Part shown: piece after piece, positions 14,709 to 23,673 of the stretch
Layout of the letters: every line of letters begins with the position of its first letter
How positions within the stretch are numbered: position 1 is the first letter of the stretch
Assembly: GCF_000024165.1 (NCBI RefSeq)
Contig: NC_013194.1
Span: 4,994,519-5,058,518, forward strand
Length of the DNA stretch: 64,000 nucleotides
Source of the DNA: Accumulibacter phosphatis
GTDB lineage: Bacteria > Pseudomonadota > Gammaproteobacteria > Burkholderiales > Rhodocyclaceae
Direction of reading: 5' to 3'
Program-made: the position numbers and the translations under genes
Notes under the pieces: model-generated
What the model saw: only the letters and a program-made list of their open reading frames with translations
What the model was told of the DNA's origin: nothing
Databases searched by the model: none

Positions 14709-14987
14709 ATGGCCCTCGAAATCATCGAAAGCTGCGTCAATTGCTGGGCTTGCGAACCGCTCTGCCCACAGCAGGCCATCCAGGCGGCGACCCCGCACTT
14801 TCTGATCGACGCCGACAAATGCACCGAATGCAGCGGCGATTTTTCCGAAGCGCAATGCGCCAGCATCTGCCCGATCGAAGGAGCGATCATCAACGAACTC
14901 GGCGAAGCACTGAACCCGCCAGGTTCGCTGACCGGCATCCCGCCGGCGCGCTGGGCGGCGGCGCAGGCCGAGATTGCGGGGCGCTGA
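14709..14987 (+). CDS. fdxN: 2[4Fe-4S] ferredoxin of the nifB operon (FdxN type)
   Basis: The 92-residue protein has two cluster motifs: C9-x2-C12-x2-C15-x3-C19 and C38-x2-C41-x8-C50-x3-C54, the second with the long spacing of FdxN-type ferredoxins. Such proteins are linked to NifB-co synthesis or electron supply to nitrogenase. GAGGAG precedes ATG 14709. It lies 10 bp after nifB and 2 bp before the nifO-like gene. Confidence 0.9.
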   Translation: MALEIIESCVNCWACEPLCPQQAIQAATPHFLIDADKCTECSGDFSEAQCASICPIEGAIINELGEALNPPGSLTGIPPARWAAAQAEIAGR

Positions 14988-14989
14988 GC

Positions 14990-15481
14990 ATGGCCGAGAT
15001 CATTTTCTACGAGAAGGCCGGCTGCGCGGGCAATGCCCGCCAGAAGGCCCTGCTGGTCGCTTCCGGGCACCAACTGGTGGTCCGCGACCTGCGCGGGCAG
15101 TTCTGGAGCAATGTGCGCCTGCTCGAGTTTCTCGCCGACTTGCCGGTCGCCGAGTGGTTCAACCCGGCGGCGCCGGCGATCAAGGCGGGGACCATCGTGC
15201 CCCAGCAACTCGATGAGCGGAGCGCACTGGCGCTGTTGCGGCATAACCCCTTGCTGATCCGGCGACCGCTGCTGCAGGTCGGCGAGGAACGGCGGGTGGG
15301 TTTCGACGTCGCGGCAATCGACGCCTGGATCGGCCTGTGCGAGCTGCCCGTCGGCGACCTCGAAGCCTGCCGGCGCGATCGCGGCGAGGTACGTACCTTC
15401 CATGTGCAGACGGCGGGTGGCGCCGCCTATCCCTGCCGCTTCGACGACCAACAGGCCGATGCGTCCCGCTGCCGACCTTGA
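14990..15481 (+). CDS. nifO: NifO-like, ArsC-fold nitrogenase-associated protein
   Basis: The 163-residue protein has a thioredoxin-like ArsC/Spx fold: IIFYEKAGCAGNARQKALL with C12 at the helix start, then IVPQQLDERSALALL and LLIRRPLLQVGE, a typical ArsC-family segment. In Azotobacter NifO is tied to molybdenum and nitrate balance; the exact chemistry is unsettled. It starts 2 bp after the ferredoxin stop. Its 3' end overlaps the start of the flavodiiron gene by 23 bp. Confidence 0.75.
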   Translation: MAEIIFYEKAGCAGNARQKALLVASGHQLVVRDLRGQFWSNVRLLEFLADLPVAEWFNPAAPAIKAGTIVPQQLDERSALALLRHNPLLIRRPLLQVGEERRVGFDVAAIDAWIGLCELPVGDLEACRRDRGEVRTFHVQTAGGAAYPCRFDDQQADASRCRP

Positions 15482-16733
15482 GCGAGCAGTGCCCGTCGCT
15501 GCCGGGGTGCACTGGATCGGCGCCTTCGATCCCGACCTGCGCAGCTTCGACATCATCCTGCGCACCGCCAACGGCACCAGCTACAACGCCTATGCGGTGC
15601 GCGGCAGCGACGGTGTCGCCATCATCGACACGGTCAAGCTCAATTTCTCCGAGACCTTCTTTCGCCGTCTGGAGTCGATTGCCGACTACGACGAGATCAC
15701 CACCATCGTCCTCAATCACCTCGAACCCGATCATTCCGGCGCCTTGCCGGAACTGCTGCGGCGGGCACCTGGCGCGACGCTGCTGGTCTCGCCGCAGGCC
15801 CGTCTGATGTTGAAGGGACTGCTCGATCCGGCCGAACTGGCGGGGCGCATCGCTTTCGTCGGCACCGGCGATCATGCCGATCTCGGTGATCGGCAACTCG
15901 AATTCCTCAACACACCGTATCTGCACTGGCCCGACACCCAATGCACCTGGCTGGCGGCCGAAGGCGTGCTGTTCTCGGCCGATTTCCTCGGCTGCCACTA
16001 CTGCGACAGCCGCCTGTTCAACGATGCGGTCGGCGACTTCCGCTTTTCCTTCGACTACTACTACGCACACATCATGCGCCCCTTCCGCACCTACGTGCGC
16101 ACGGCGCTCGACCTGATCGAACCGCTGCCGCTGCGGATCATCGCCCCCGGGCACGGCCCGATCCTGCGGCGCGATCCACGCGACTATGTTGCCCGCTATC
16201 GTGCCTTTGCCGCTCCCGCTCTGCACGGCGCCGCGACGAAGACCCTGCTGGTCTTCTACATCTCGGCCTACGGTGCCACGCGCCGGATGGCCGAAGCCGT
16301 GGCGGCCGGCGCCGAATCGGCGTCGAGCGCTGCCGGTGAGGTGCGCGTCTCGCTCTACGACCTCGAAGGCGGCGACGCACAGCCTTTCGTCGACCTGATC
16401 GAGGAAGCCGATGCCTTGCTCTTCGGCAGCCCGACGATCAACGGTGACGCGGTCAAGCCGGTATGGGATCTCCTCTCCTCGCTGACCATGGTGGACGTCA
16501 AGGGAAAATTCGCCGCCGCTTTCGGTTCCTACGGCTGGAGCGGCGAGGCGGTGCCGATGATCGAAGACCGCCTGCGCCGCCTGAAGCTGCGCGTCCCCTT
16601 GCCCGGCGTCCGGGCCCGCCTGACGCCGACCGGCGACGACTTTGCCGCCTGCCATGATCTCGGTCGCGAGGTCGCCCTGCACCTCCTCGGTCGCGCGACG
16701 CCACGCACCATCGACCTCGCCCAACTCGCCTGA
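15459..16733 (+). CDS. Flavodiiron protein (FprA-type, oxygen or NO reductase)
   Basis: The 424-residue protein joins a metallo-beta-lactamase domain (1-245) to a flavodoxin domain (about 250-400). Diiron ligands are visible: H87, E89, D91, H92 (NHLEPDHSG), H156, D175 and H232 (APGHGP). These enzymes reduce O2 to water or NO to N2O. In a nif operon an O2-scavenging role beside nitrogenase is likely, though unproven. ATG 15459 lies inside the nifO end, implying coupling; GTG 15489 is an alternative start. Confidence 0.88.
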   Translation: MRPAADLERAVPVAAGVHWIGAFDPDLRSFDIILRTANGTSYNAYAVRGSDGVAIIDTVKLNFSETFFRRLESIADYDEITTIVLNHLEPDHSGALPELLRRAPGATLLVSPQARLMLKGLLDPAELAGRIAFVGTGDHADLGDRQLEFLNTPYLHWPDTQCTWLAAEGVLFSADFLGCHYCDSRLFNDAVGDFRFSFDYYYAHIMRPFRTYVRTALDLIEPLPLRIIAPGHGPILRRDPRDYVARYRAFAAPALHGAATKTLLVFYISAYGATRRMAEAVAAGAESASSAAGEVRVSLYDLEGGDAQPFVDLIEEADALLFGSPTINGDAVKPVWDLLSSLTMVDVKGKFAAAFGSYGWSGEAVPMIEDRLRRLKLRVPLPGVRARLTPTGDDFAACHDLGREVALHLLGRATPRTIDLAQLA

Positions 16734-16762
16734 TTCCCCCCTTACTTACCGGAGAAACCCGC

Positions 16763-17050
16763 ATGCCCAAGGCCAGCATCACCTTTCAGGATATCGGCGT
16801 CACCGTCACCGTGCCGGCGGGTACCCGCCTGATCGAGGTTTCGGAGAAGGTCGGCGCAGGTATCACCTACGGCTGCCGCGAAGGCGAATGCTGTACCTGC
16901 CTGACGAGGATCGTCTCTGGCCATGAACATCTGGCCGCGCCGTCGGTACTTGAGCACCAGGTACTGAAGGACAACCTCGCGCCACGCCGACACCGGCTGG
17001 CCTGCCAGGCGCAGGTGCTGGGCGGCAGCATCGTCGTCCAGCCCGCTTGA
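16763..17050 (+). CDS. [2Fe-2S] plant-type ferredoxin
   Basis: The 95-residue protein has the plant-type motif YGCREGECCTC (C38, C43, C46) with C81 as fourth ligand (HRLACQAQ). C44 is an additional cysteine beside the cluster. It lies 29 bp after the flavodiiron gene, whose electron donor it could be, and 37 bp before the FeSII-like gene. A GGAGAAA site precedes the ATG. Confidence 0.88.
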   Translation: MPKASITFQDIGVTVTVPAGTRLIEVSEKVGAGITYGCREGECCTCLTRIVSGHEHLAAPSVLEHQVLKDNLAPRRHRLACQAQVLGGSIVVQPA

Positions 17051-17087
17051 GTCTTCACCCACCCCTTCCATTTACCAGGAGCCTGCC

Positions 17088-17462
17088 ATGCCCAACATCA
17101 CCTTTTCCAGTTCAATGCACAAGGACAAGACCATCTACGCCGTCGCCGGCAGCCACACCCAGACGATCCTCAAGCTCGCCAAGGAGAACCATGTACCGAT
17201 CGACTTCTCCTGTGGTGACGGCGAGTGCGGTACCTGTCTGGTCAAGGTCAGCAGCGTCGACAAGAGCAGTCACAACAAGTACGGCCACATGGGCGGTCCG
17301 CTCAACGTCCGCGAGGTCGCGGTCCTCAAGGAAATGGGCAAGATCAAGCAGGCGCAGATCGAGCAGATGTACGTCGACGATCTGCCGCCGACGGAATGGC
17401 GCCTCGCCTGCCAGTACATCGTCCGCGACGAGGACATCCTGGTCGAGTACCCGAGCCGGTGA
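17088..17462 (+). CDS. FeSII (Shethna protein)-like [2Fe-2S] protein, nitrogenase protection
   Basis: The 124-residue protein has cluster cysteines C42, C47, C50 (FSCGDGECGTC) and C108 (RLACQ). Between them lies an inserted helical segment ending in VDDLPPTEWRLACQ, the feature that sets Azotobacter FeSII apart from ordinary ferredoxins. FeSII binds oxidised nitrogenase and holds it in an inactive, oxygen-safe complex. Length matches FeSII (about 122 residues). Its stop overlaps the GTG start of draG, so protection and reactivation functions are translationally linked. Confidence 0.82.
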   Translation: MPNITFSSSMHKDKTIYAVAGSHTQTILKLAKENHVPIDFSCGDGECGTCLVKVSSVDKSSHNKYGHMGGPLNVREVAVLKEMGKIKQAQIEQMYVDDLPPTEWRLACQYIVRDEDILVEYPSR

Positions 17463-18370
17463 CGCGGCCGCCGGCCAGCGTTTCCAGCACCATCGCGGCG
17501 CGGGCCGAGGCCGCCTATCTCGGCCTGGCGCTCGGTGACGCGCTGGGCGCCACGGTCGAGTTCATGACCCCACGCGAGATCGTCCATCACTTCGGCGTGC
17601 ATCGCGAGATCGTCGGTGGCGGCTGGCTCAAGCTGAAGTCGGGACAGGTGACCGACGACACGAGCATGTCGCTGGCCCTCGGCGAGGCGATCCTGGCCAG
17701 CGGCGGCAGGGTCGACCCGCTCGCCTGCGCCGAGGCCTTCGATGCCTGGATGCGGCGCAAGCCGGTCGATATCGGCAATACCGTCCGCCGCAACCTGCTC
17801 ACCTTCCGGCGCACCGGCGTCCCCGTCGCGCCGGCCTCCGACCATGACGCCGGCAACGGTGCCGCGATGCGCGTGCTGCCGGTAGCCCTGGCCACCTTCG
17901 GTCAATCGGAAGCCGCCGTCCGCGCGGCCGGGCAGGCGCAGGCGCACGTCACCCACAACAATGTCGTTTCCGACGCGGTGTGCCAGTTCCTGACTCTGGC
18001 CGTGCAGGATCTGCTGCGTGCTTGTTCGCTCGAAGAGATGCTCGGCCACCACCTGGGGGCATTGCTGGCGGCACATCCCGAGCTGTCGTTCCGCGACCGC
18101 CCACGTCGCGAGAACCCGAGCGGCTGGGTCGTCGAGACGCTGCAGGCGGTCCTGCAGGGGCTGCTTGACAGTGACGGTTTCGAGGACTGCCTGGTCGATG
18201 TCGTCAATCGCGGTGGCGACGCCGATACCACCGGCGCCATCGCCGGCATGCTGGCCGGTGCACTGTACGGACCGCAGGCCATTCCGAAACGCTGGCTGCA
18301 GGCCCTCGACCCCGGCGTCGCCAGCCGCTGTCGTGAACAGGCGCGCGCCCTGCTGCCGCTCACCGCTTGA
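17459..18370 (+). CDS. draG: ADP-ribosyl-dinitrogenase reductase hydrolase DraG
   Basis: DraG removes ADP-ribose from NifH and so switches nitrogenase back on. The 303-residue protein has the family's metal-binding motifs: GDALGATVEF near residue 28, TDDTSMSLALGEAI, and RGGDADTTGAIAG near the C-terminus. The start is GTG 17459, overlapping the FeSII stop by four bases. The last 180 bp, including the stop, are repeated at 31011-31190. draT lies 17 kb away beside nifH. Confidence 0.93.
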   Translation: MTRPPASVSSTIAARAEAAYLGLALGDALGATVEFMTPREIVHHFGVHREIVGGGWLKLKSGQVTDDTSMSLALGEAILASGGRVDPLACAEAFDAWMRRKPVDIGNTVRRNLLTFRRTGVPVAPASDHDAGNGAAMRVLPVALATFGQSEAAVRAAGQAQAHVTHNNVVSDAVCQFLTLAVQDLLRACSLEEMLGHHLGALLAAHPELSFRDRPRRENPSGWVVETLQAVLQGLLDSDGFEDCLVDVVNRGGDADTTGAIAGMLAGALYGPQAIPKRWLQALDPGVASRCREQARALLPLTA

Positions 18371-18513
18371 CAGGTCGCCGGGCAACTCAGCCCGGTACGG
18401 CTTCGGCGAGCAGCGCCAGCGCCTCGGCCTCGACGATCGCGATGCCGAGGCGCTTGCAGAAACACTGCTCCTTGTCGTTCGGCCCGGTGACCAACGCCCG
18501 GCCGGGCTTTCAC
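18191..18513 (+). repeat. Direct repeat A, copy 1 (draG 3' end plus SIR2-gene 3' end)
   Basis: The first 180 bp match 31011-31190 with ten mismatches by eye. After a small length difference, the next 130 bp match the SIR2-gene end at 31214-31345. A hairpin CCGGGC/GCCCGG (18378-18395) sits between the two gene ends. The junction implies draG and the SIR2 gene once stood tail to tail. Confidence 0.88.
18387..18509 (-). pseudogene. C-terminal 40 codons of a SIR2-like gene
   Basis: Read on the minus strand this encodes GPNDKEQCFCKRLGIAIVEA and continues to EAVPG and a stop, in register with the end of the intact SIR2-like protein at 31219 (EPNDKERRFCKRLGIEIVEA). The rest of the gene is absent; unrelated sequence begins at about 18514. 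Confidence 0.85.
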
Positions 18514-18878
18514 CACAGGTGCCTGGCTCGCTACCGGCGCAAACGCCAGCGTTGTTCCCGGGGCAGGTCCCGGCGCAAGTTCCTGGCTCCCTTCCGCCAG
18601 AAAAGCCAACGTCCTCGCCAGTGCAGGGTGGCGCGCCCAGCGCCCTGTCGACGGTCCCGACGCGCTGAGCCCGGCTGCCGCGGGTCCGGGCTTCTGGCCG
18701 GCGCCGGCAGGGGAGTTTGTCTACTGCTTCGGCACCGACGTCCAGGCGCACCAGCCACGGTGAACGGTTTCGCCGCAGCGCGTGCCGACGTCATGCACGA
18801 TGGAACTTTACCTTGGCCAAGGTGGTCCTTGGCGTGCTCGGAAGAGAAATATCTGACTGTTCCAACAAGGAGAGAAGA
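18514..18878. other. No gene recognised
   Basis: It contains a low-complexity stretch at 18527-18610 with imperfect repeats of CAGGTGCCTGGCTCGCTACC and CAAGTTCCTGGCTCCCTTCC. Upstream of the TerB-like gene, TGGTCCTTGGCGTGCT at about 18825 has the GG/GC spacing of a sigma-54 promoter but a poor match otherwise. Confidence 0.4.
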
Positions 18879-19349
18879 ATGCGGAAGTATCCCATCGATA
18901 GTACGGAAGCCATGGCACGGATCGTCGCCGTCGCCCTGCTCGCCGACGGCGCGCTCGACCACAGCGAAGTCGAGGCACTCGAAAAACACGAACTTCGCGA
19001 CAATCTGGGCCTTCCCGCCGCGACCCTTGAGCGAGTACTGCATGAATTCTGTAATGACCTGCTGCAAACGGCGCGCGCTCCAAACATCGGGCAGATCGAG
19101 CTGGATGCCCAATTGGTCGATCACCTGCTGGATGACATTCAGTCGCATGAACTGCAAAAAAAGGCCTTGACTGCGATCGTCGACATCGTCAATGCGGACG
19201 GCAGCCTCAACGCTGGAGAGGCCATTCTGCTATCGCGGGCGATGAGCCGCTGGGGCCTTGAACTGCACCAGGTGACACGCATCGAGGTGCGCGATGCGAA
19301 GCTCTTGTCGCCGGTCGTTACAGCGCAGACTCAGGTGGCTGAAGCCTGA
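18879..19349 (+). CDS. TerB-like protein, copy 1
   Basis: The 156-residue helical protein resembles the TerB tellurite-resistance domain: ALLADGALDHSEVEALEKH near the start and IVNADGSLNAGEAILLSRAM near the end, two similar acidic helix-loop units that may bind metal. Function is unknown. A close paralog lies at 52866. AAGGAGAG precedes ATG 18879. It is the first gene in the segment between the draG/SIR2 repeats. Confidence 0.7.
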   Translation: MRKYPIDSTEAMARIVAVALLADGALDHSEVEALEKHELRDNLGLPAATLERVLHEFCNDLLQTARAPNIGQIELDAQLVDHLLDDIQSHELQKKALTAIVDIVNADGSLNAGEAILLSRAMSRWGLELHQVTRIEVRDAKLLSPVVTAQTQVAEA

Positions 19350-19569
19350 TTGCCTGAACAGCAAATTGGACGAGATGGACGCCAGTCACAGCTTCGATCA
19401 CGCGCTCCCTGGCAGGAGGCCGGAGTGCTGATCGGGATCCGCTTTCGACGCGATGGCCTGACCATCGGGCACTGCGTGGAGGTGCTCTCGGGAACACCGG
19501 CATGCGCCAGCGGTCGGCGTGGTGAGAATGTCTTTTCGTCCGGTTCGCCGAGGGGCAACAGATAGAACC

Positions 19570-20949
19570 ATGCTCCAACCGATCACGACAATTCGGCGGG
19601 GACTGGAAATACCAGTCGCGGGCGAGCCAGCGCAGCAAATCCCTGAGGCTGTTTGCTTTCCGCCTGCAGTGGCTTTGCTTGGCGCCGATTGTCACGGCCT
19701 TCGACCTGCCCTGGCAGTTCGCGAGGGTGAGCGGGTAGAAGCCGGGCAGGTGTTGTTCTCCGACAAGGATCGCCCGGGAGTGGTGTTCACTGCTCCATGC
19801 GCGGCCACCGTAGCGGAGATCCGGCGCGGCGCACAACGGGTTTTTCAGGCCTTGGTGCTGGAGACCAATGCCAGCGCAAGCGACGGTCCAGCGTTGGGAC
19901 CGGCGCGCGAGGACGCTGAACTGGCCGTGCTCGATCCGGCGGTCGTCCGCGCTCAGTTGTTGGCCTCGGGCCTATGGACCGCTCTGCGGACGCGTCCCTA
20001 CAGCCTGCTGCCGGCGGCAGACGCGACGCCACGTTCCATCTTCGTGACGGCGATCGACACACACCCGCTGGCAGCCGATCCGCAATTGATTATTGCCGCG
20101 CATGCCGACGATTTCCGTCGTGGCATCGTCGCCTTGTCGCGGCTGGCACGGGTTTTCGTCGCCGTCCCGGTGACGGGCGACGCGCCTTCGCCAGCCGCCG
20201 AGGCCGCGGCCGGACTCGCCAACGTGCACTGCGCGGCCTTTGCTGGCCCACATCCGGCAGGGCTGCCTGGAACTCATATCCATTATCTCGATCCGGCAAG
20301 CGCTACGCGTACGGTCTGGCATCTGCATTATCAGAGCTGCATTGCCATTGGCCGCTTGTTCGCCAGCGGTCGTCCGTGGTGCGAACGAATCGTCTCGCTG
20401 GCCGGACCAGGAGTCGTTTCACCACGGCTGCTGCGCACCCTGCCCGGCGCCGATCTGCTGGCGCTGACGGCCGGCTCGCTCCACCCCGGCCGCCAGCGCA
20501 TCGTCTCGGGTTCACTGCTCGGTGGGCGCGCGGTCAGTGCGCAGACTGCCTTCCTCGGCGGCCTGCATCTGCAGGTCAGCGTGCTGCCGGAGGGCGACGA
20601 CCGCGAGTTCATGCACTACCTGCGAGCCGGGGTGAACAAGCATTCGGCACTGCGCGTCTTCGCCTCCAGCTTGTTCGGCCGTCGCCCGCTGGCGTTGACC
20701 ACGAGTACCCAGGGCAGTCCACGAGCAATGGTGCCGGTCGGCAGTTACGAGGCGGTCATGCCGCTGGACATCCTGCCCACGCAACTGCTGCGCGCGCTGA
20801 TCGTCGGCGATACCGAAATGGCACAGCATCTCGGCTGCATGGAACTCGACGAAGAGGACCTCGCCCTGTGCACCTACGTCTGCCCTGGCAAGTATGAATA
20901 CGGCCCCATCCTGCGCGATGTTCTGACGCGTATCGCCAAGGAGGGCTGA
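19570..20949 (+). CDS. nqrA: Na+-translocating NADH:quinone reductase subunit A
   Basis: NqrA is the soluble quinone-site subunit of the sodium-pumping NADH dehydrogenase. The 459-residue protein has an RnfC-like barrel at the start (GADCHGLRPALAVREGERV, VLFSDKDRPGVVFTAP) and the family end ICTYVCPGKYEYGP-like (CTYVCPGKYEYG). It lacks the two 4Fe-4S motifs of RnfC, so it is NqrA. It heads nqrABCDEFM. The 220 bp before it contain no gene and no clear promoter. Confidence 0.95.
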   Translation: MLQPITTIRRGLEIPVAGEPAQQIPEAVCFPPAVALLGADCHGLRPALAVREGERVEAGQVLFSDKDRPGVVFTAPCAATVAEIRRGAQRVFQALVLETNASASDGPALGPAREDAELAVLDPAVVRAQLLASGLWTALRTRPYSLLPAADATPRSIFVTAIDTHPLAADPQLIIAAHADDFRRGIVALSRLARVFVAVPVTGDAPSPAAEAAAGLANVHCAAFAGPHPAGLPGTHIHYLDPASATRTVWHLHYQSCIAIGRLFASGRPWCERIVSLAGPGVVSPRLLRTLPGADLLALTAGSLHPGRQRIVSGSLLGGRAVSAQTAFLGGLHLQVSVLPEGDDREFMHYLRAGVNKHSALRVFASSLFGRRPLALTTSTQGSPRAMVPVGSYEAVMPLDILPTQLLRALIVGDTEMAQHLGCMELDEEDLALCTYVCPGKYEYGPILRDVLTRIAKEG

Positions 20950-20952
20950 GGG

Positions 20953-22170
20953 ATGCGACTGCGCGATTTGCTCGACCGTATCGCACCGCATGTCGCGCCC
21001 GGCGCGCGCCACGAAAAGTGGTACGCGCTCTACGAGGCCGTCGACACCTTCTTCTACCGGCCGGCTTCGGTGACGCGCACCACGGCCCACGTGCGCGACG
21101 GCATCGACCTCAAGCGCATCATGATCATGACCTGGGCGTGCACACTGCCGGCACTCTTCTTCGGTATGTGGAACATCGGTTTCCAGGCCAACCAGACCCT
21201 GGCGGCACAGCCAGCGCTGCTATCGGCGCAAGACGGTTGGCGGCTGTCGCTGATCGGCGTGATGGCCGGCTTCGACCCGTCGTCGGCATGGGACAACCTG
21301 ATCCACGGTGCGGCGTGGTTTCTCCCGATCTACGCAGTCACTTTCATTGTCGGCGGCTTCTGGGAGGTGCTCTTCGCGACCATCCGCCGGCACGAGGTCA
21401 ACGAGGGCTTCTTCGTCACCTCGGTGCTCTTCGCGCTGACGCTACCGCCGTCGATTCCTCTCTGGCAGGTGGCGCTAGGCATCAGCTTTGGCGTAGTCAT
21501 TGGCAAAGAGGTCTTCGGCGGTACCGGCAAGAACTTCCTCAATCCGGCGCTCACCGGCCGCGCCTTTCTTTACTTCGCCTACCCGGCACAGTCGTCCGGC
21601 GACGCGGTGTGGACGGTGATCGATGGTTACACCGGCGCCACACCATTGGCCATCGCCGCGCAGTCGGGTGTCGACGGCATCATTACCGCTGGCTACAGCT
21701 GGTCGGCGGCCTTCCTCGGGGTCATTCCCGGTTCGATCGGTGAAACCAGCACGCTGCTGATTCTCGTTGGCGGTGGCCTGCTCGTCGCCAGCGGCGTCGC
21801 CTCGTGGCGCATCGTTTTCGGCGTCTTCCTGGGCATGGTGGCGATGAGTTCGCTGCTCAACCTTATTGGCTCGTCCAACAACCCGATGTTCGCCATGCCC
21901 TGGTACTGGCATCTGGTGATTGGTGGCTTCGCTTTCGGTATGTTCTTCATGGCCACGGACCCGGTTTCCGCAGCCATGACCAACGCCGGCAAGTGGACCT
22001 TCGGTGCCCTGATCGGCGTGATGGCGGTCCTGATACGGGTTGTCAATCCCGCCTTTCCCGAGGGAATCATGCTCGCCATCCTGTTTGCCAACGTGTGTGC
22101 GCCGCTGATCGACTACGCCGTCGTGCGCGCCAACATTCGTCGCCGGGAGCAACGTGATGCCCGCCTTTAG
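20953..22170 (+). CDS. nqrB: Na+-NQR subunit B
   Basis: This 405-residue membrane subunit carries covalent FMN and part of the sodium path. The FMN attachment motif is GYTGAT with T230. About ten membrane helices are visible from residue 55. The start lies 3 bp after the nqrA stop, and its end overlaps nqrC. Confidence 0.95.
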   Translation: MRLRDLLDRIAPHVAPGARHEKWYALYEAVDTFFYRPASVTRTTAHVRDGIDLKRIMIMTWACTLPALFFGMWNIGFQANQTLAAQPALLSAQDGWRLSLIGVMAGFDPSSAWDNLIHGAAWFLPIYAVTFIVGGFWEVLFATIRRHEVNEGFFVTSVLFALTLPPSIPLWQVALGISFGVVIGKEVFGGTGKNFLNPALTGRAFLYFAYPAQSSGDAVWTVIDGYTGATPLAIAAQSGVDGIITAGYSWSAAFLGVIPGSIGETSTLLILVGGGLLVASGVASWRIVFGVFLGMVAMSSLLNLIGSSNNPMFAMPWYWHLVIGGFAFGMFFMATDPVSAAMTNAGKWTFGALIGVMAVLIRVVNPAFPEGIMLAILFANVCAPLIDYAVVRANIRRREQRDARL

Positions 22171-22963
22171 GGAAACGCCGCTCGCCGTGCTGCGCATCGC
22201 GCTGCTGGTCAGCCTGGTCTGTTCGATGGTCGTCGCCGGGTCAGCAGTGGGCTTGAAGTCGATGCAGCTGGAAAATCGCCGCGTCGACCGCGAGCGTCAC
22301 CTGCTGGCGATCGTCGGTCTGCACGATCGTGCGCTGTCGGCTACCGAGGTCGCCGAGCGCTTTCGCGAACGTATAACGCCGCACCTCGTCGATCTGGACA
22401 CCGGCGCCTACGTCGCTTCCCCACCAGGCCACGACAGGTTCGACCCTCTGACCTGGGAGGGTTCCCGCGCAGCCACCGATCCAGTTCTCTCACGGGCGCT
22501 GTCGCGCAGTGAGGATATCGCCGGCATCCAGCGGCGCGAGCGCTACGCGGTGGTCTATAAGCTGATGACGGGCGAGCGCGTCGACGCGCTGATCCTGCCC
22601 GTGCGCGGCTATGGCCTGTGGTCGACCCTGTACGGCTTTCTCGCCGTCGACGCCGACCTCGATACGGTCCTCGGATTGCGCTTCTATCAGCACGCAGAAA
22701 CGCCGGGCTTGGGCGGAGAAGTCGACAACCCGCGCTGGAAAGCTCTCTGGCCAGGCAAGCGCCTGTTCGATACCGACGGGCAACTGAGGCTGCGCGTCGG
22801 CAAGGCCAGTGGCGATAGCGAGGATTCGCGGTGGCGCGTCGACGCGCTGGCCGGCGCAACGCTGACCAGCAATGGCGTCAACAACATGATTCGCTTCTGG
22901 CTCGGTCCGCAGGGCTACGGGCCGTATCTGAGACGTCTGCGACAAGAGGGATTTGAATCGTGA
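22157..22963 (+). CDS. nqrC: Na+-NQR subunit C
   Basis: The 268-residue protein has one N-terminal membrane anchor (about 10-32) and a periplasmic FMN domain. The flavinylation motif AGATLTS gives T235 as the FMN-bearing residue (usual motif SGAT, here AGAT). It starts inside nqrB by 14 bp; a GTG three bases upstream is an alternative. A flavin transferase (ApbE) would be needed and is not in the window. Confidence 0.93.
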   Translation: MPAFRETPLAVLRIALLVSLVCSMVVAGSAVGLKSMQLENRRVDRERHLLAIVGLHDRALSATEVAERFRERITPHLVDLDTGAYVASPPGHDRFDPLTWEGSRAATDPVLSRALSRSEDIAGIQRRERYAVVYKLMTGERVDALILPVRGYGLWSTLYGFLAVDADLDTVLGLRFYQHAETPGLGGEVDNPRWKALWPGKRLFDTDGQLRLRVGKASGDSEDSRWRVDALAGATLTSNGVNNMIRFWLGPQGYGPYLRRLRQEGFES

Positions 22964-23640
22964 ATACCAGCACTTCGGCAAAGCCGCGCGCGCTTGCCGT
23001 ACTTTTCGCCCCGGTCTTCGACAACAATCCTATCGCGTTGCAGATCCTCGGTATTTGCTCGGCGCTAGCGGTGACGGCGAACCTCAAGACGGCGCTCGTC
23101 ATGTCCGTGGCGCTGACACTGGTGACCGCCTTCTCGAACCTCTTCATCTCGCTGCTACGTCACCACATCCCCGGGTCGATCCGCATGATCGTTCAGGTAG
23201 TCATCATTGCCTCGCTCGTCATTGTCGTCGATCAGGTACTGCGTGCGGTCGCCTTCGATCTGGCCAAGCAGCTGTCTGTCTTCGTCGGGCTGATCATCAC
23301 CAACTGCATCGTCATGGGCCGCGCCGAAGCCTTTGCCATGCAGAACCCGCCATTGCCGTCGTTCCTGGATGGCATCGGCAACGGACTGGGTTACAGCGCG
23401 CTGCTCGTTGCCCTGGGTATTACACGCGAGCTCTTTGGCAGCGGCACGCTCATCGGCTTCCGAGTGCTGCCGACCGTCGCCGACGGCGGCTGGTATCTGC
23501 CGAACGGCCTGCTCCTGTTGCCACCCTCAGCCTTTTTCCTGATCGGGCTGTTCATCTGGGCTCTGCGCAGCTGGAAGCCAGAACAGGTCGAATCGCCAGC
23601 GTTTCGGATGGCACCGCAGGTGCGCGAGCAAGAACCATGA
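22960..23640 (+). CDS. nqrD: Na+-NQR subunit D
   Basis: This 226-residue membrane protein has six helices and the NqrD/RnfE motif NPIALQILGICSALAVT near residue 25; its cysteine in LGICSALAV is one expected to hold the intramembrane iron centre, with another in IITNCIVMGRAEAFA. Start is GTG 22960, overlapping nqrC by four bases. Confidence 0.95.
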   Translation: MNTSTSAKPRALAVLFAPVFDNNPIALQILGICSALAVTANLKTALVMSVALTLVTAFSNLFISLLRHHIPGSIRMIVQVVIIASLVIVVDQVLRAVAFDLAKQLSVFVGLIITNCIVMGRAEAFAMQNPPLPSFLDGIGNGLGYSALLVALGITRELFGSGTLIGFRVLPTVADGGWYLPNGLLLLPPSAFFLIGLFIWALRSWKPEQVESPAFRMAPQVREQEP

Positions 23641-23673
23641 GCCTCCCGAACAGCCCTTCCAGGGTCTGCTGAG

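Noticed and set aside
13163..15577. An 804-codon open frame on the minus strand across nifB, the ferredoxin and nifO-like genes
   Set aside because: It is the antisense shadow of GC-rich codons. The plus strand holds clear NifB and ferredoxin motifs, and the minus translation has no family features.
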